Source: an uncultured Oscillibacter sp. | GTDB taxonomy: Bacteria > Bacillota > Clostridia > Oscillospirales > Oscillospiraceae | Length of the DNA: 48,460 nt | NCBI GenBank assembly: GCA_900544615.1 | Contig: UQVS01000020.1 | Coordinates: 1 to 48,460 of the forward strand | Direction: 5' to 3' | Part shown: one piece after another, positions 7,231-16,600 of the stretch | Layout of the letters: every line of letters begins with the position of its first letter | Position numbering within the stretch: position 1 is the stretch's first letter | The notes under the pieces: model-generated | What the model was told of the DNA's origin: nothing | Database searches by the model: none | What the model saw: only the letters and a program-made list of their open reading frames with translations | Translations under genes and position numbers: made by a program

Positions 7231-8589
7231 TCACATTTTCTCCAAATACGCCCGGCAGCAGCGGCGGGCTTCCTCCGCCACGGCCGCCTCATCCACAGTG
7301 ACCAGACGGCCGTCCCTGACCACGATCCGGCCCTGCACCACCGTGCAGTCCACCGGCCCCCGCAGCCCCACGGTGGCCAGCACGTCCGCGGGGCTGTACT
7401 CCCCGCCTACCAGCTCCAGCCTGCGGCTGTCCACCAAAAACAGGTCTGCACATTTTCCTGCTGCCAGCTGGCCGATATCGTCCCGTCCCAGCAGCCGTGC
7501 GCTGCCGCGGGTGGCCATTTTCAGCACCTGATACCCGGAGGGGGCGGCCTTGCTGGCGTGCAGGCGGTGAAGCAGATACGCCACCCGCAGTTCCTCCATC
7601 AGAGAGGACCCGTCGTTGCTGGCGGAACCGTCCACGGCCAGTCCCACCGGGACGCCCAGCGCCAGCATTTCCGGCACCCGCGCCACGCCGGAGGCCAGCT
7701 TCATGTTGCTGATGGGGCAGTGGGCCACGCCGGTGCCGGTGCGGGCCAGCTCCCGTAGCTCCTCGTCGTTGAAGTGAATGCCATGGGCAAACCAGACGTC
7801 CGGGCCGGTCCATCCGAGGGAGGACATGAACTCCAATGGCCGGACACCGTGATGCGTCAGCATATAGCGCTCCTCGTCTCTGGTTTCACACAGGTGGGTG
7901 TGAAGCCGCACCCCATACTGTCGGGCCAGAATCGCGCTCTGACGCAGCAATTCCGGGCTGACCGAGAAGGGCGAACAGGGGGCCAGCGCCACCTGACGCA
8001 TGGAACCGGGACGGGAATCGTGGTAGGCTTCAATGACCCGCACAGAATCCCGCATAATCTCATCCACCGTCTGCACCACGCTGTCCGGCGGCAGGCCGCC
8101 GTCCTTTCGGGACAGATCCATGCTGCCGCGGGAGGCAAACATTCGGATCCCCAGCTCCTCCGCCGCGGCAAACTGCGTTCCCAGCAAGTCGCCCGCTCCC
8201 GCCGGGAATACATAGTGGTGGTCAAAGCAGGTGGTGCAGCCGTGCTTGAGCAGTTCGCCCATGCCGGTGAGGGAGGACAGGCGGATCACCTCGGAATCCA
8301 GATTCTTCCAGATCTCATACAGGGTCGTCAGCCAGTCGAACAGCTCCATATTCTGCACCTGCGGCAGATTGCGGGAGAAGGTCTGATAGAGGTGGTGATG
8401 GGTGTTCACCAGACCGGGATAGCACCAGTAATGGGTACCGTCGATCACAGTGTCCGCCGTCTGGGGAAGATGTTCCCCCATGGTGCAGATCCAGCCGTCC
8501 TCACAGTACACATCGACATTGTGTAAGATTTGATCCGCATCGTCACAGGTGATAAGCGTATTCAGATTTTTCAACAGCAGGGTGGACAC
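7231..8589 (-). CDS. Amidohydrolase, 8-oxoguanine deaminase-like
   Basis: The protein has 452 residues and starts with GTG at 8589 behind AAAGGAG. It is an amidohydrolase-superfamily metal enzyme: the metal-binding HxH lies in NTHHHLYQ (63-69), later ligands in HTHLCET and AHGIHF, and the catalytic Asp probably in LAVDGSAS. The stretches QNMELFDWL, GCTTCFDHHY and LAPCSPFSVS are those I associate with 8-oxoguanine deaminase, which converts 8-oxoguanine to urate; related TrzA/AtzB enzymes act on triazines. It is transcribed divergently from the metY unit from a strong promoter and ends at a shared terminator. A second purine deaminase (guanine) sits near the end of the window. Confidence 0.85.
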   Translation of the reverse strand: MSTLLLKNLNTLITCDDADQILHNVDVYCEDGWICTMGEHLPQTADTVIDGTHYWCYPGLVNTHHHLYQTFSRNLPQVQNMELFDWLTTLYEIWKNLDSEVIRLSSLTGMGELLKHGCTTCFDHHYVFPAGAGDLLGTQFAAAEELGIRMFASRGSMDLSRKDGGLPPDSVVQTVDEIMRDSVRVIEAYHDSRPGSMRQVALAPCSPFSVSPELLRQSAILARQYGVRLHTHLCETRDEERYMLTHHGVRPLEFMSSLGWTGPDVWFAHGIHFNDEELRELARTGTGVAHCPISNMKLASGVARVPEMLALGVPVGLAVDGSASNDGSSLMEELRVAYLLHRLHASKAAPSGYQVLKMATRGSARLLGRDDIGQLAAGKCADLFLVDSRRLELVGGEYSPADVLATVGLRGPVDCTVVQGRIVVRDGRLVTVDEAAVAEEARRCCRAYLEKM

Positions 8590-8615
8590 GGAACCACACT
8601 CCTTTCCTTGCCACC

Positions 8616-8644
8616 AGTATAGAAGAAAAATATCGGAAGGTCAA
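8616..8644 (-). promoter_or_regulatory. Sigma-A promoter of the deaminase
   Basis: TTGACC at 8644-8639, a 17-nt spacer and TATACT at 8621-8616 on the minus strand. It is divergent from the metY promoter, with -35 boxes about 26 bp apart. Confidence 0.8.
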
Positions 8645-8670
8645 CCGGCAGTCTGGCTGCGCCGGAATCC

Positions 8671-8699
8671 TTGACAAAGCGCTGGATCCGCACTATACT
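8671..8699 (+). promoter_or_regulatory. Sigma-A promoter of the metY-metA unit
   Basis: A perfect TTGACA, a 17-nt spacer and TATACT. Transcription should begin near 8706, giving a leader of about 177 nt that holds the Met-rich peptide and attenuator. Confidence 0.85.
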
Positions 8700-8736
8700 G
8701 ATTTTGATTATCTTGGAAGAAAGGCAGCCGCGCAGT

Positions 8737-8790
8737 ATGATGTATACCATGGGGATGCTGATGTGCAATACCGTCTCTGGTGCGTTCTGA
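8737..8790 (+). CDS. Methionine-rich leader peptide of the metY-metA attenuator
   Basis: A 17-codon ORF encodes MMYTMGMLMCNTVSGAF and ends at TGA 8788-8790. Five of the first nine codons are AUG, followed by Cys. An AAAGG ribosome site lies 12 nt upstream of the first AUG, which is slightly far. It lies between a strong promoter and an intrinsic terminator, ahead of two methionine-synthesis genes. That is the layout of classical ribosome-mediated attenuators such as trpL and hisL. A ribosome short of Met-tRNA would stall on codons 2-9 and leave 8770-8780 free to pair with 8811-8821. Translation itself is inferred. Confidence 0.7.
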   Translation: MMYTMGMLMCNTVSGAF

Positions 8791-8857
8791 GATCTCTCAA
8801 ACAGCAAATTTCAAAGGCGGTTATGGCGCGTACCCATAACCGCCCATTTATTTTACC
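8770..8857 (+). promoter_or_regulatory. Transcription attenuator: antiterminator and terminator helices
   Basis: Terminator: an 11-bp perfect stem GGCGGTTATGG (8816-8826) with CCATAACCGCC (8834-8844), a 7-nt loop, then CATTTATTTTA. Alternative helix: ACCGTCTCTGG (8770-8780) pairs with TCAAAGGCGGT (8811-8821) over ten positions with one C-A mismatch and two G-U pairs. The second partner covers the 5' arm of the terminator, so the two folds exclude each other. The first partner is made of codons 12-15 of the leader peptide and would be covered by a ribosome that reaches the stop codon. Confidence 0.7.
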
Positions 8858-8882
8858 CACAGGATAACAGGAGGATTTTATT

Positions 8883-10157
8883 ATGTCAGGCATCGGAACC
8901 AAATGCGTACAGGCAGGCTACACTCCCGGCAGCGGCGAACCCCGGCAGGTGCCGATCATTCAGAGCACCACCTTCAAATACGCTTCCAGCAGCGACATGG
9001 GGAAGCTCTTCGATCTGGAGGCCAGCGGCTATTTCTACTCCCGGCTGCAAAATCCCACCAACGACACGGTGGCAGCCAAAATCGCGGCGCTGGAGGGCGG
9101 CTCGGCGGCCATGCTCACCTCCTCCGGTCAGGCGGCCAATTTCTATGCCGTGTTCAACATCGCCTCCTGCGGGGATCATGTGGTGTCCTCCTCCAGCATT
9201 TATGGCGGCAGCTACAATCTCTTTGCCGTGACCATGAAGCGCATGGGCGTGGACTTCACCTTTGTGGAGCCGGACTGCACGCCGGAGGAGCTGGACGCAG
9301 CCTTCCGTCCCAATACGAAGGCCGTTTTCGGCGAGACCATCGCCAATCCGGCGCTGACGGTGCTGGACATTGAAAAATTTTCCAGAGCCGCCCACAGCCA
9401 CGGCGTCCCCCTGATTCTGGACAACACCTTCGCCACCCCCATCAACTGCCGCCCCTTTGAGTGGGGCGCGGACATCGTGACCCACTCCACCACCAAGTAC
9501 ATGGACGGCCACGCCAGCGCCGTCGGCGGCTGCATTGTGGATTCCGGCAGGTTTGACTGGACAAAGTACCCCGACAAGTTCCCTGGCCTGTGTACGCCGG
9601 ATGAGAGCTACCACGGCGTCACCTACGCGGAGCGCTTCGGTCTGGAGGGGGCCTACATCACCAAGGCCACCGCCCAGCTGATGCGGGATCTCGGCTCTAT
9701 TCAGGCTCCCCAGAACGCCTATTACCTGAGTCTGGGGCTGGAAAGTCTCCACGTCCGCATGAAGCGCCACTGTGAAAACGCCCAGAAGGTGGCGGAGTTC
9801 CTTCAGCAGCATGAAAAGGTCGCCTGGGTGCAGTACTGCGGCCTGCCGGGGGACAAGTACTACGAGCTGGGCAAAAAGTACCTGCCCAACGGCTCCTGCG
9901 GCGTGGTGTCCTTCGGAGTAAAGGGCGGTCGCGCCGCCGCTGAAGCCTTCATGGGCCGGCTGAAAATTGCTGCCATTGAAACCCATGTGGCCGACGCCCG
10001 CACCTGCTGCCTGCACCCCGCCTCCTCCACCCACCGGCAGATGAACGCCGAGGAGCTGAAAGCTGCCGGGGTGCCGGAGGATCTGGTGCGCTATTCCTGT
10101 GGTCTGGAGGACGCGGAGGATCTGATCGCGGATCTGGCTCAGGCCTTGGACGCCTGA
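8883..10157 (+). CDS. metY: O-acetylhomocysteine sulfhydrylase
   Basis: The protein has 424 residues; AGGAGG precedes the ATG. It is a PLP-dependent enzyme of the Cys/Met metabolism family. The Schiff-base lysine is Lys205 in HSTTKYMDGHA, and the aspartate LDNTFATP near 180 contacts the cofactor ring. Length and the N-terminal VQAGYTPG region fit MetY, which makes homocysteine from O-acetylhomocysteine and sulfide, rather than the shorter MetB or MetC. The adjacent metA makes its substrate. A Met-rich leader peptide with attenuator precedes it. Confidence 0.92.
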   Translation: MSGIGTKCVQAGYTPGSGEPRQVPIIQSTTFKYASSSDMGKLFDLEASGYFYSRLQNPTNDTVAAKIAALEGGSAAMLTSSGQAANFYAVFNIASCGDHVVSSSSIYGGSYNLFAVTMKRMGVDFTFVEPDCTPEELDAAFRPNTKAVFGETIANPALTVLDIEKFSRAAHSHGVPLILDNTFATPINCRPFEWGADIVTHSTTKYMDGHASAVGGCIVDSGRFDWTKYPDKFPGLCTPDESYHGVTYAERFGLEGAYITKATAQLMRDLGSIQAPQNAYYLSLGLESLHVRMKRHCENAQKVAEFLQQHEKVAWVQYCGLPGDKYYELGKKYLPNGSCGVVSFGVKGGRAAAEAFMGRLKIAAIETHVADARTCCLHPASSTHRQMNAEELKAAGVPEDLVRYSCGLEDAEDLIADLAQALDA

Positions 10158-10193
10158 GCCGGGTAATGCTTCAAGCAGAAAGGAAGTTATTTC

Positions 10194-11117
10194 GTGCCGA
10201 TCAAAATTCCGGACGGATTGCCCGCTGCCAGAACGCTGGCCAGCGAAAACATCTTTGTCATGGGTGAGACGCGGGCCGTCACGCAGGATATCCGTCCCCT
10301 GCACATTCTGGTGCTGAACCTGATGCCCACCAAAATTGAAACGGAGACCCAGCTATCCCGTCTGCTGGGGAATACGCCCTTGCAGGTGGAGCTGGAATTC
10401 ATCCACACCTCCAGCCACGAGTCCAAAAACATCTCCCGTGAGCATCTTTTCCAGTTCTATAAGGTGTTCGATGAGGTGAAGGACCGAAAGTTTGACGGCA
10501 TGGTTATTACCGGCGCGCCGGTGGAGACCATGCCCTTTGAGGAGGTGGAATACTGGCCGGAGATCTGCCGGATCATGGAGTGGAGCAAGACCCATGTCTA
10601 TTCCACCTTCCACATCTGCTGGGGGGCGCAGGCCGGGCTGTATTATCACTACGGCATCAAAAAGTACGCCCTGCCGGAGAAACTCTTCGGCGTGTTTCCC
10701 CATGTGGTGGAGCGACGCTCCTCCATGCTGATGCGTGGCTTTGACGACGTGTTTATGGTTCCCCACTCCCGCCATACCACCATCCGGCGGGAGGAAGTGG
10801 AGGCCTGTAAGGAGTTGAAGCTGCTGGCCTCCTCCCCTCAGGCTGGGGTTTACGCCATGGCCACCGAGGGCGGACGGCAGATCTTCATCACTGGCCATTC
10901 CGAATACGACACCAACACCCTGCAAAAAGAGTACCTCCGGGATAAGGCGGCAGGGCTGCCCATCCATGTGCCGGAAAACTATTTTCCCAACGATGACGAC
11001 ACCCAGCCCCCTCAGGCCACCTGGCGCAGCCATGCCAATCTGCTGTATCAGAACTGGCTGAACTACTTTGTCTATCAGGAAACGCCTTACGACCTCCACT
11101 CCATTGGAAATGCGTAA
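10194..11117 (+). CDS. metA: Homoserine O-acetyltransferase
   Basis: The protein has 307 residues with a GTG start behind AAAGGAAG, 36 bp after metY. It is the MetA fold (class I glutamine amidotransferase-like). Cys142 in HICWGAQAG is the acyl-carrying nucleophile, and the GHSEYD motif supplies the His and Glu. Residue 111 is Glu in GAPVE; in characterised MetA enzymes Glu here selects acetyl-CoA while Gly selects succinyl-CoA, so I call it an acetyltransferase. The product feeds MetY directly, and the two genes form one unit behind the attenuator. Confidence 0.93.
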   Translation: MPIKIPDGLPAARTLASENIFVMGETRAVTQDIRPLHILVLNLMPTKIETETQLSRLLGNTPLQVELEFIHTSSHESKNISREHLFQFYKVFDEVKDRKFDGMVITGAPVETMPFEEVEYWPEICRIMEWSKTHVYSTFHICWGAQAGLYYHYGIKKYALPEKLFGVFPHVVERRSSMLMRGFDDVFMVPHSRHTTIRREEVEACKELKLLASSPQAGVYAMATEGGRQIFITGHSEYDTNTLQKEYLRDKAAGLPIHVPENYFPNDDDTQPPQATWRSHANLLYQNWLNYFVYQETPYDLHSIGNA

Positions 11118-11151
11118 GCTGAATCCAAATGCGCCGAGGCGCGAGAACCGT

Positions 11152-12247
11152 ATGTATCGGGATCTGACACAGGGCAGCATCACAAAGGGACTGCTGCTCT
11201 TTGCCGCCCCATGGTGGCGGGAAATCTGCTCCAGCAGCTCTGCAACATTGCGGATACCCTGATCGTAGGACAGGCGCTGGGACGCAACGCGCTGGCGTCC
11301 GTCGGCTCCGCCTTTACCCTGATGACCTTTCTGCCCTCCGTTTTTCTGGGGCTTTCCATGGGAGCCGGGGCGCTGTTTTCCATCTATCTGGGCCGCGGCA
11401 GCCGGGACGCCCTCCGCCGGGCGGTGGCTCATGCGTTCGTGCTGATCCTGCTGGTAACGCTGGTGCTGACGCTGACAGTCTACCTGTTCATCGACCCTGT
11501 CCTGCGCTTTTTGCAGATCCCGCAGGAGCTGTATGCGGCCATGCGGACGTACCTTCTCATCATCTTTGCAGGGCTGGCCGCCACGTTCCTTTACAATTTC
11601 TTTGCCTGCTGCGGGCGGCGGGAAACTCCGTGGCGCCCCTCTGGTTTCTGGGCGCTGCGGCGCTGCTGAACATCGGGCTGGATCTGCTGTTTGTACTGGG
11701 GTTTGGCTGGGGCGTGGCAGGCGCTGCCGCCGCCGTGAAGATCGACGCCTTTGCCTATCTCCCGGTGCAGGATTTCGGCAACGCCTTTTCCACCTTCGTT
11801 GCCCAGAACTACGGTGCCGGACAGACGGAGCGTCTGCGGCAGGGACTGCGGCAGGCCACGCTGGTCAGCGTCTGCTTTTCCTGCGCGATCTCGGTGCTGG
11901 TGGTGTTGTTGGCCCAGCCGCTGATGCGGATCTTCGTGCAGGCAGGGGAGACGGAAGTCCTTGCCGCCGGGGTACAGTATCTGCGGATCGAGGGCGCTTT
12001 CTACGCAAGCATCGGCTGCCTGTTCCTGCTCTATGGCTTTTACCGGGCGGTCAAGTGCCCCGGCATGAGCGTCGTCCTGACGGTGATTTCTCTGGGGGTC
12101 CGCGTGGCGCTGGCCTATGCGCTGGCAGGGCCGGTAGGCCCGCGGGGCATCTGGGCCGCCATTCCCATCGGCTGGTTTCTGGCCGACGCCGTGGGATATG
12201 GGTATTACTTCCGTTGCCGCGCCCGGCTTCTGGCGGAAACGTCCTGA
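11152..12247 (+). pseudogene. Decayed MATE-family efflux transporter
   Basis: Fragments of one MATE transporter lie in three frame segments. The start MYRDLTQGSITKGLLLFAAP breaks at about 11208, where one base is missing before MVAGNLLQQLCNIADTL. A second break near 11610 interrupts the usual NFFAS-LRA-GNS segment; reading then continues as VAPLWFLGAAALLN. A third lesion is a deletion: GWGVAGAAAA runs straight into VKIDAFAYLPVQDFGNAFST, and the 80-100 residues normally between them are gone. The C-terminal part after that is open to 12247. It lies 35 bp after metA with a poor ribosome site. Transport function is surely lost. Confidence 0.85.
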
Positions 12248-12328
12248 CGATTTTCCCTTGCCGCCGCATCCGTTCCGTGGTAAAATTCTGATCTGTACGA
12301 TTTACCCGTTGGAACGAAAGGACCTGTC

Positions 12329-13495
12329 ATGAACCAGAAAGAACTCAACGAGATCCGGCGGCGCTTCAAGCTGGATCGGAACAGTATTTCAAAAATTTTC
12401 GGCTGCTATGTCAACAGCAACAAGGAGATCATCTCCTGGATCGACGCCTCCATGGGCCTGATGCAGCAGGAGGAACAGGAGATGTATCTGGGTCTTTTGA
12501 AAAAGGCCCTTTCCGGTGCGCTGGGCAAGAACCTTGTGGACATCGTATTCTCCACCCAGCAGGTGGCGGACAGCGACGAACACCGGCTCTTACAAACCAT
12601 GCGGCAGACGGAGCTGAAAGACCCCGGCTCCCGCGAGACCTTCTGCCGCCGCCTGATCGACGCGCTGGACATGGGTGAGACCAACTACCTCATCCTGCTG
12701 GCCGCCGATACCTACGACGTTCCCCACAAGAGCAAGGACGACGAGTTTCAGGCGGACGCTGGGGACACGGTCTACCGCTATTTTGTCTGCGCCGTCTGCC
12801 CGGTGAAGGCTCCCACGCTGGAACTGCGGTATGACCACGACCTGAACGAATTCCACCCCGGCTCCACCGGCCACATTGCCCTGGCGCCGGAGCTGGGCTT
12901 CCTGTACCCCGCTTTCGACAACCGGGCCGCCAACATCTATAACCTGCTGTTCTACGCCAAGAACCCGGCGGAGCTGCATCAGGAGGTCATCGACGCCCTG
13001 TTCCGCGTGGAGCCGCCCATGTCCGCAGCGGAGCAGAAGAACATCTTCGACACGGCGCTGACGGAAGCGCTGGACAAGGATTGCAGCTACGACGTGGTGC
13101 AATCCGTCCATGAGCAGATCCGGGCAAGAATCGAGGATCACAAGGAGACCCACGACCCGGAGCCGCTGGAGCTGACCGTTTCCGACGTAGGCGTAATCCT
13201 CGCCAACAGCGGCGTGGACGCTGGGAAGGTGGAGGCGTTTAAGGAAAACTGCGAAAAACAGTACGGCGAAAACGCCGTACTGAACCCGGTGAATATCATC
13301 GAAAGCCGCAAGTTTGAAGTCACCACCCCGGAGGTGAAGATCACCATCGCCCCGGAGAACAGCTACATGATCGAAACGCGGGTCATCGACGGCCGCAAGT
13401 ACCTGCTGATCCCCGCTGACGACGGCGTGGAGGTCAACGGCATCGGCGTCAGCATTGCCATGCCCCATGCGCCGGAGGAACCCGCCCAGCCCTGA
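12329..13495 (+). CDS. DUF4317 family protein
   Basis: The protein has 388 residues and starts behind GAAAGGA. I recognise it as the DUF4317 family of Clostridia from its N-terminus (MNQKELNEIRRRFKLDR), the ISKIFGCYVNS stretch and the conserved ETFCRRLI region. There is no signal peptide and no membrane segment, so it should be cytosolic. It is rich in charged residues. The family function is unknown. It is followed by a strong terminator; no operon partner is evident because the upstream MATE gene is broken. Confidence 0.85.
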   Translation: MNQKELNEIRRRFKLDRNSISKIFGCYVNSNKEIISWIDASMGLMQQEEQEMYLGLLKKALSGALGKNLVDIVFSTQQVADSDEHRLLQTMRQTELKDPGSRETFCRRLIDALDMGETNYLILLAADTYDVPHKSKDDEFQADAGDTVYRYFVCAVCPVKAPTLELRYDHDLNEFHPGSTGHIALAPELGFLYPAFDNRAANIYNLLFYAKNPAELHQEVIDALFRVEPPMSAAEQKNIFDTALTEALDKDCSYDVVQSVHEQIRARIEDHKETHDPEPLELTVSDVGVILANSGVDAGKVEAFKENCEKQYGENAVLNPVNIIESRKFEVTTPEVKITIAPENSYMIETRVIDGRKYLLIPADDGVEVNGIGVSIAMPHAPEEPAQP

Positions 13496-13531
13496 CGGGG
13501 GATTCCGCCCGCAGGCCGTTCCGAAACCATC

Positions 13532-13573
13532 GCCCCCGCAGTTCAGCTATGGGCTGAACTGCGGGGGCCTTTT
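13532..13573 (+). terminator. Intrinsic terminator of the DUF4317 gene
   Basis: A 15-bp perfect stem (13532-13546 with 13554-13568), a 7-nt loop and CTTTTT. Confidence 0.93.
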
Positions 13574-13590
13574 TCGCCTGTTTTCCGCGC

Positions 13591-13639
13591 AAAAAGCACC
13601 GGCGCTGCCGCAGAGAACGGCAGCGCCGGTGTTGCTTTT
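13591..13639 (-). terminator. Terminator of the SLH peptidase gene
   Basis: A 14-bp stem CACCGGCGCTGCCG / CGGCAGCGCCGGTG with a 7-nt loop. On the minus strand it is followed by CTTTTT. The plus side also has CTTTTC, so it may act in both directions. Confidence 0.88.
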
Positions 13640-13651
13640 CATGACCGGGAT

Positions 13652-16600
13652 TTACTTGGAAGCGCGGTACAGGAAGGTCACGATCTGACCGCGGGTGCAG
13701 GTGTTGTTGGGCATCAGCGCTCCGCCGTTGCCCTGAACGATCCCGTTGGCCAGCGCCCAGTTCATGGCGGACACGGCGTAGCCGGGCAGGGATGCAGCAT
13801 CGCTGAAGCCGGAGATCAGTTCCTGCAGCGTCACGGCTTCCAGACCGTTGGCAATCGCGCCGCGGAACAGGAAGGTCACAGCCTGTGCGCGGGTGCAGGG
13901 TGCGTCGGGGCTGAAGGTGGCAGCGGTGGTGCCGTTGGTGATGCCGTTCTCCACGGCCCACAGCACAGCCTTGGCGTAGTATGCGTCAGCGGCAACGTCC
14001 GTGAAGGGGTTCACCGTCGTCTTGGGAGCGGGAGAACCGGCTGCACGCCACAGGAAGGTCACGATCTGGCCGCGGGTGCAGGCAGCGTTGGGGCTGAAGG
14101 TGGTAGCGGTGGTGCCGTTGGTCACGCCGTTCTCCACAGCCCACTTCACAGCGCCCGCGCAGTAGGAATCGGAGGAAACGTCCGCAAAGGAGACGGTGGT
14201 CTGGGTCTTGCTGAAGGCTGCGGTCACGGTGACATTGGCGGCAGGCATGGTGAAGGTGTACTTGCCATTGCCATTGTCCGTCACCTTGACGGTGTCGCCG
14301 CCGGCGGTCTTGACCGTAACGCCGCTCACTGCATAGCCGCTGTTGGCGGAAGCGGTGACGGAAACGGTGTCGCCCTTTTCAGCCCGCTTGGGAGACGCGG
14401 TGACGGTGCCGTTCTGGCTGTCCTCAACGGTGACGGAATAGGTTCTGGAGGAAGAACTGCCGGAGGAAGAACCGCCGGAGCTGCGCTTCGCATTCACGGG
14501 GATATCCGCAGAAACCGTGCTGTTGTCAATGGTGATCTGATAGTTCTGGGTATATCTGGCCATGCCGGGTTCATAGGCATAGATGACCAGCGCCAGCGTA
14601 TGGCCTGCCTCCACCTCATAGACGGTGGACTGGAGGTAGATGGTGTAAGCGTGATAGGTCTTGCCGTCCAGAGCCACTCTGGTATCAGCGGTGTGAGAAT
14701 CAAAGCCGGCGCCGGGGTTGCAGAGATCCATCCAGCCGCGGGAAATGATCTTATAGGTTACATCGCTGGCTTTCAGCTTCGTGAGGTCATAGTTGGGAAG
14801 ACCGCCGCCCATCCAGGCGCCGCCCTCGGCCAGCGTGGTCTTGGGAACATAGCTGCCGGAGGTATTGAAAGCGGGGAAGGTCTTGCCTTCGGGCGCGATA
14901 TCCACCAGCATGGCGCTGACCATCAGCGCGTCACGATCCTCGATGGGTGTCCCATTGTCATCGGTATTTTCAGTCAAAGCGCTGAAATTCACCGCAACGG
15001 TGCCCTTGATGGTCGTGTCCTTTTCAACCGTCTGGGCATACATCACACTGCCGCCGGTGGAACCGGAGGTGAACTTGCTCTGCCAGTTCTGGGAGGTCAC
15101 GCCAATGGCACCGTAATTGCTGTTGATGGTAGTGGTCTCGCTGTCTGCATTGGCCTTGAAAATCATGCTGCTGGCAGTGTCCCAGCTGTCAAAAGTGTGC
15201 CAGACATCGGTGTCGTGGCTGTCCTGTGCGGTAACGGCAGCCATATTCTCAGCGCCGTTTTCCAGACCGTACAGATAATGGCTGAACCAGCGGTTCAGGA
15301 TCTCGTCATAGCTGGAATCGCCGATATCAAACACCAGATTGCCTGCGGGATAGGTAGGAGTCAGATGAGCGTCCTGATGCAGCAGGAGCTTCACGTTCTC
15401 ACCGGCTTTGGTGAAAGCGTTGTACATCAGCTGGAACTCCTTGGTGCGAACGTTGTAGTCGTTCAGGCCGTGAACGATCAGCGCGGAGCAGTTGATCTGA
15501 GAAGGGCCGGTGGTGCCGATGGGGCCGGTTTGAGTGGTATCCACCGTGTAGTCGCGGATATTCCAGTGGCCGCCGGTTTCTCCGTAGTTGCCATTCAGAT
15601 CTCTCTGAATATCGTAAATGGTCTGAAGGTAGTTGCCGTAATCCGCTTTGATTTTGTTCCAATCATCGGCATCCAGCTTTCTGCCGGCGCAGTAACCGGC
15701 CAGTGCGTCAGAGTAAGCAGGCTCGCTGTCGGTGGAAATACCCTGAGAGTTGGTGTACTCATACCAGCTGGCGATACCGGCCACGGGAACGATGGTTTCC
15801 AAACCCTTCACGCCGGTAGTTGCCAGACCGAACTGGGTAGTTCCGGCGTAGGAACGGCCGGTCATGCCCACCTTTTTGTTGGACCAGTCGGCTGCAATGG
15901 AAATGTTGCTGGTCTTATCGGTATAGGCCACCCGGTCGCCGTGGAGCCACTCGATGACGCACTTGAAAGCGTCGATCTCCAGATCGGTACCGCAGGTCTC
16001 AAAGCCCTCGGAACCCTTGGTGCCAAGACCGCCGCACTCTACCACAGCGTAGCCGCGAACCAGATAGTAGTCATACCAGTCCAGGTCCTCGTAGTCCATC
16101 ATCTTCTCTTCCGGATTCCAGTAATACCAGTCAGCGGAATTTGCGGCAGCAGCGGCCTTTTCCGTAGTGGCGGAACCGACGGGCTTGCGCGCGGCAGGCG
16201 TATTGTACATGGCCTTAATGTCGAAATTGCCGGTATTGTACAGGTCATCCTCATAGCCGTAAAGCTCCGTGCAGCCGGTGATGTAAGGACGGGCTTCGTA
16301 GATGGTAGCAGCCTTGTAGTCGCCCTTCGCAGCAGCGCGGGGTACCTGCACCAGAGCCTTCACCAGATCCAGCTTGCCGTCACCGTCGGTGTCGTAGTTG
16401 GTCTCCACATAGACACAGTAACGGATGATGTCGCTGTCCTCATTGCTGTATCCCTCTTTCACAGCGCCGGTGGTAAAGGGGAAGATGGGCTGAGCCATGC
16501 CGTTGACAAACAGAGGCTTATGTGCGCTGCCGTCCTTCATAGCGCCCTTCAGCGCCTGATAGCCATCGCTGTTCACCAGTTCGGTCAGGAATTCCTGCGT

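Noticed and set aside
8700..8882. S-box (SAM) riboswitch or Met T-box ahead of metY
   Set aside because: No GGTGGAG/kink-turn S-box core and no GGGTGGCACCGCG T-box bulge is present; the leader is short and carries the Met-rich ORF instead.
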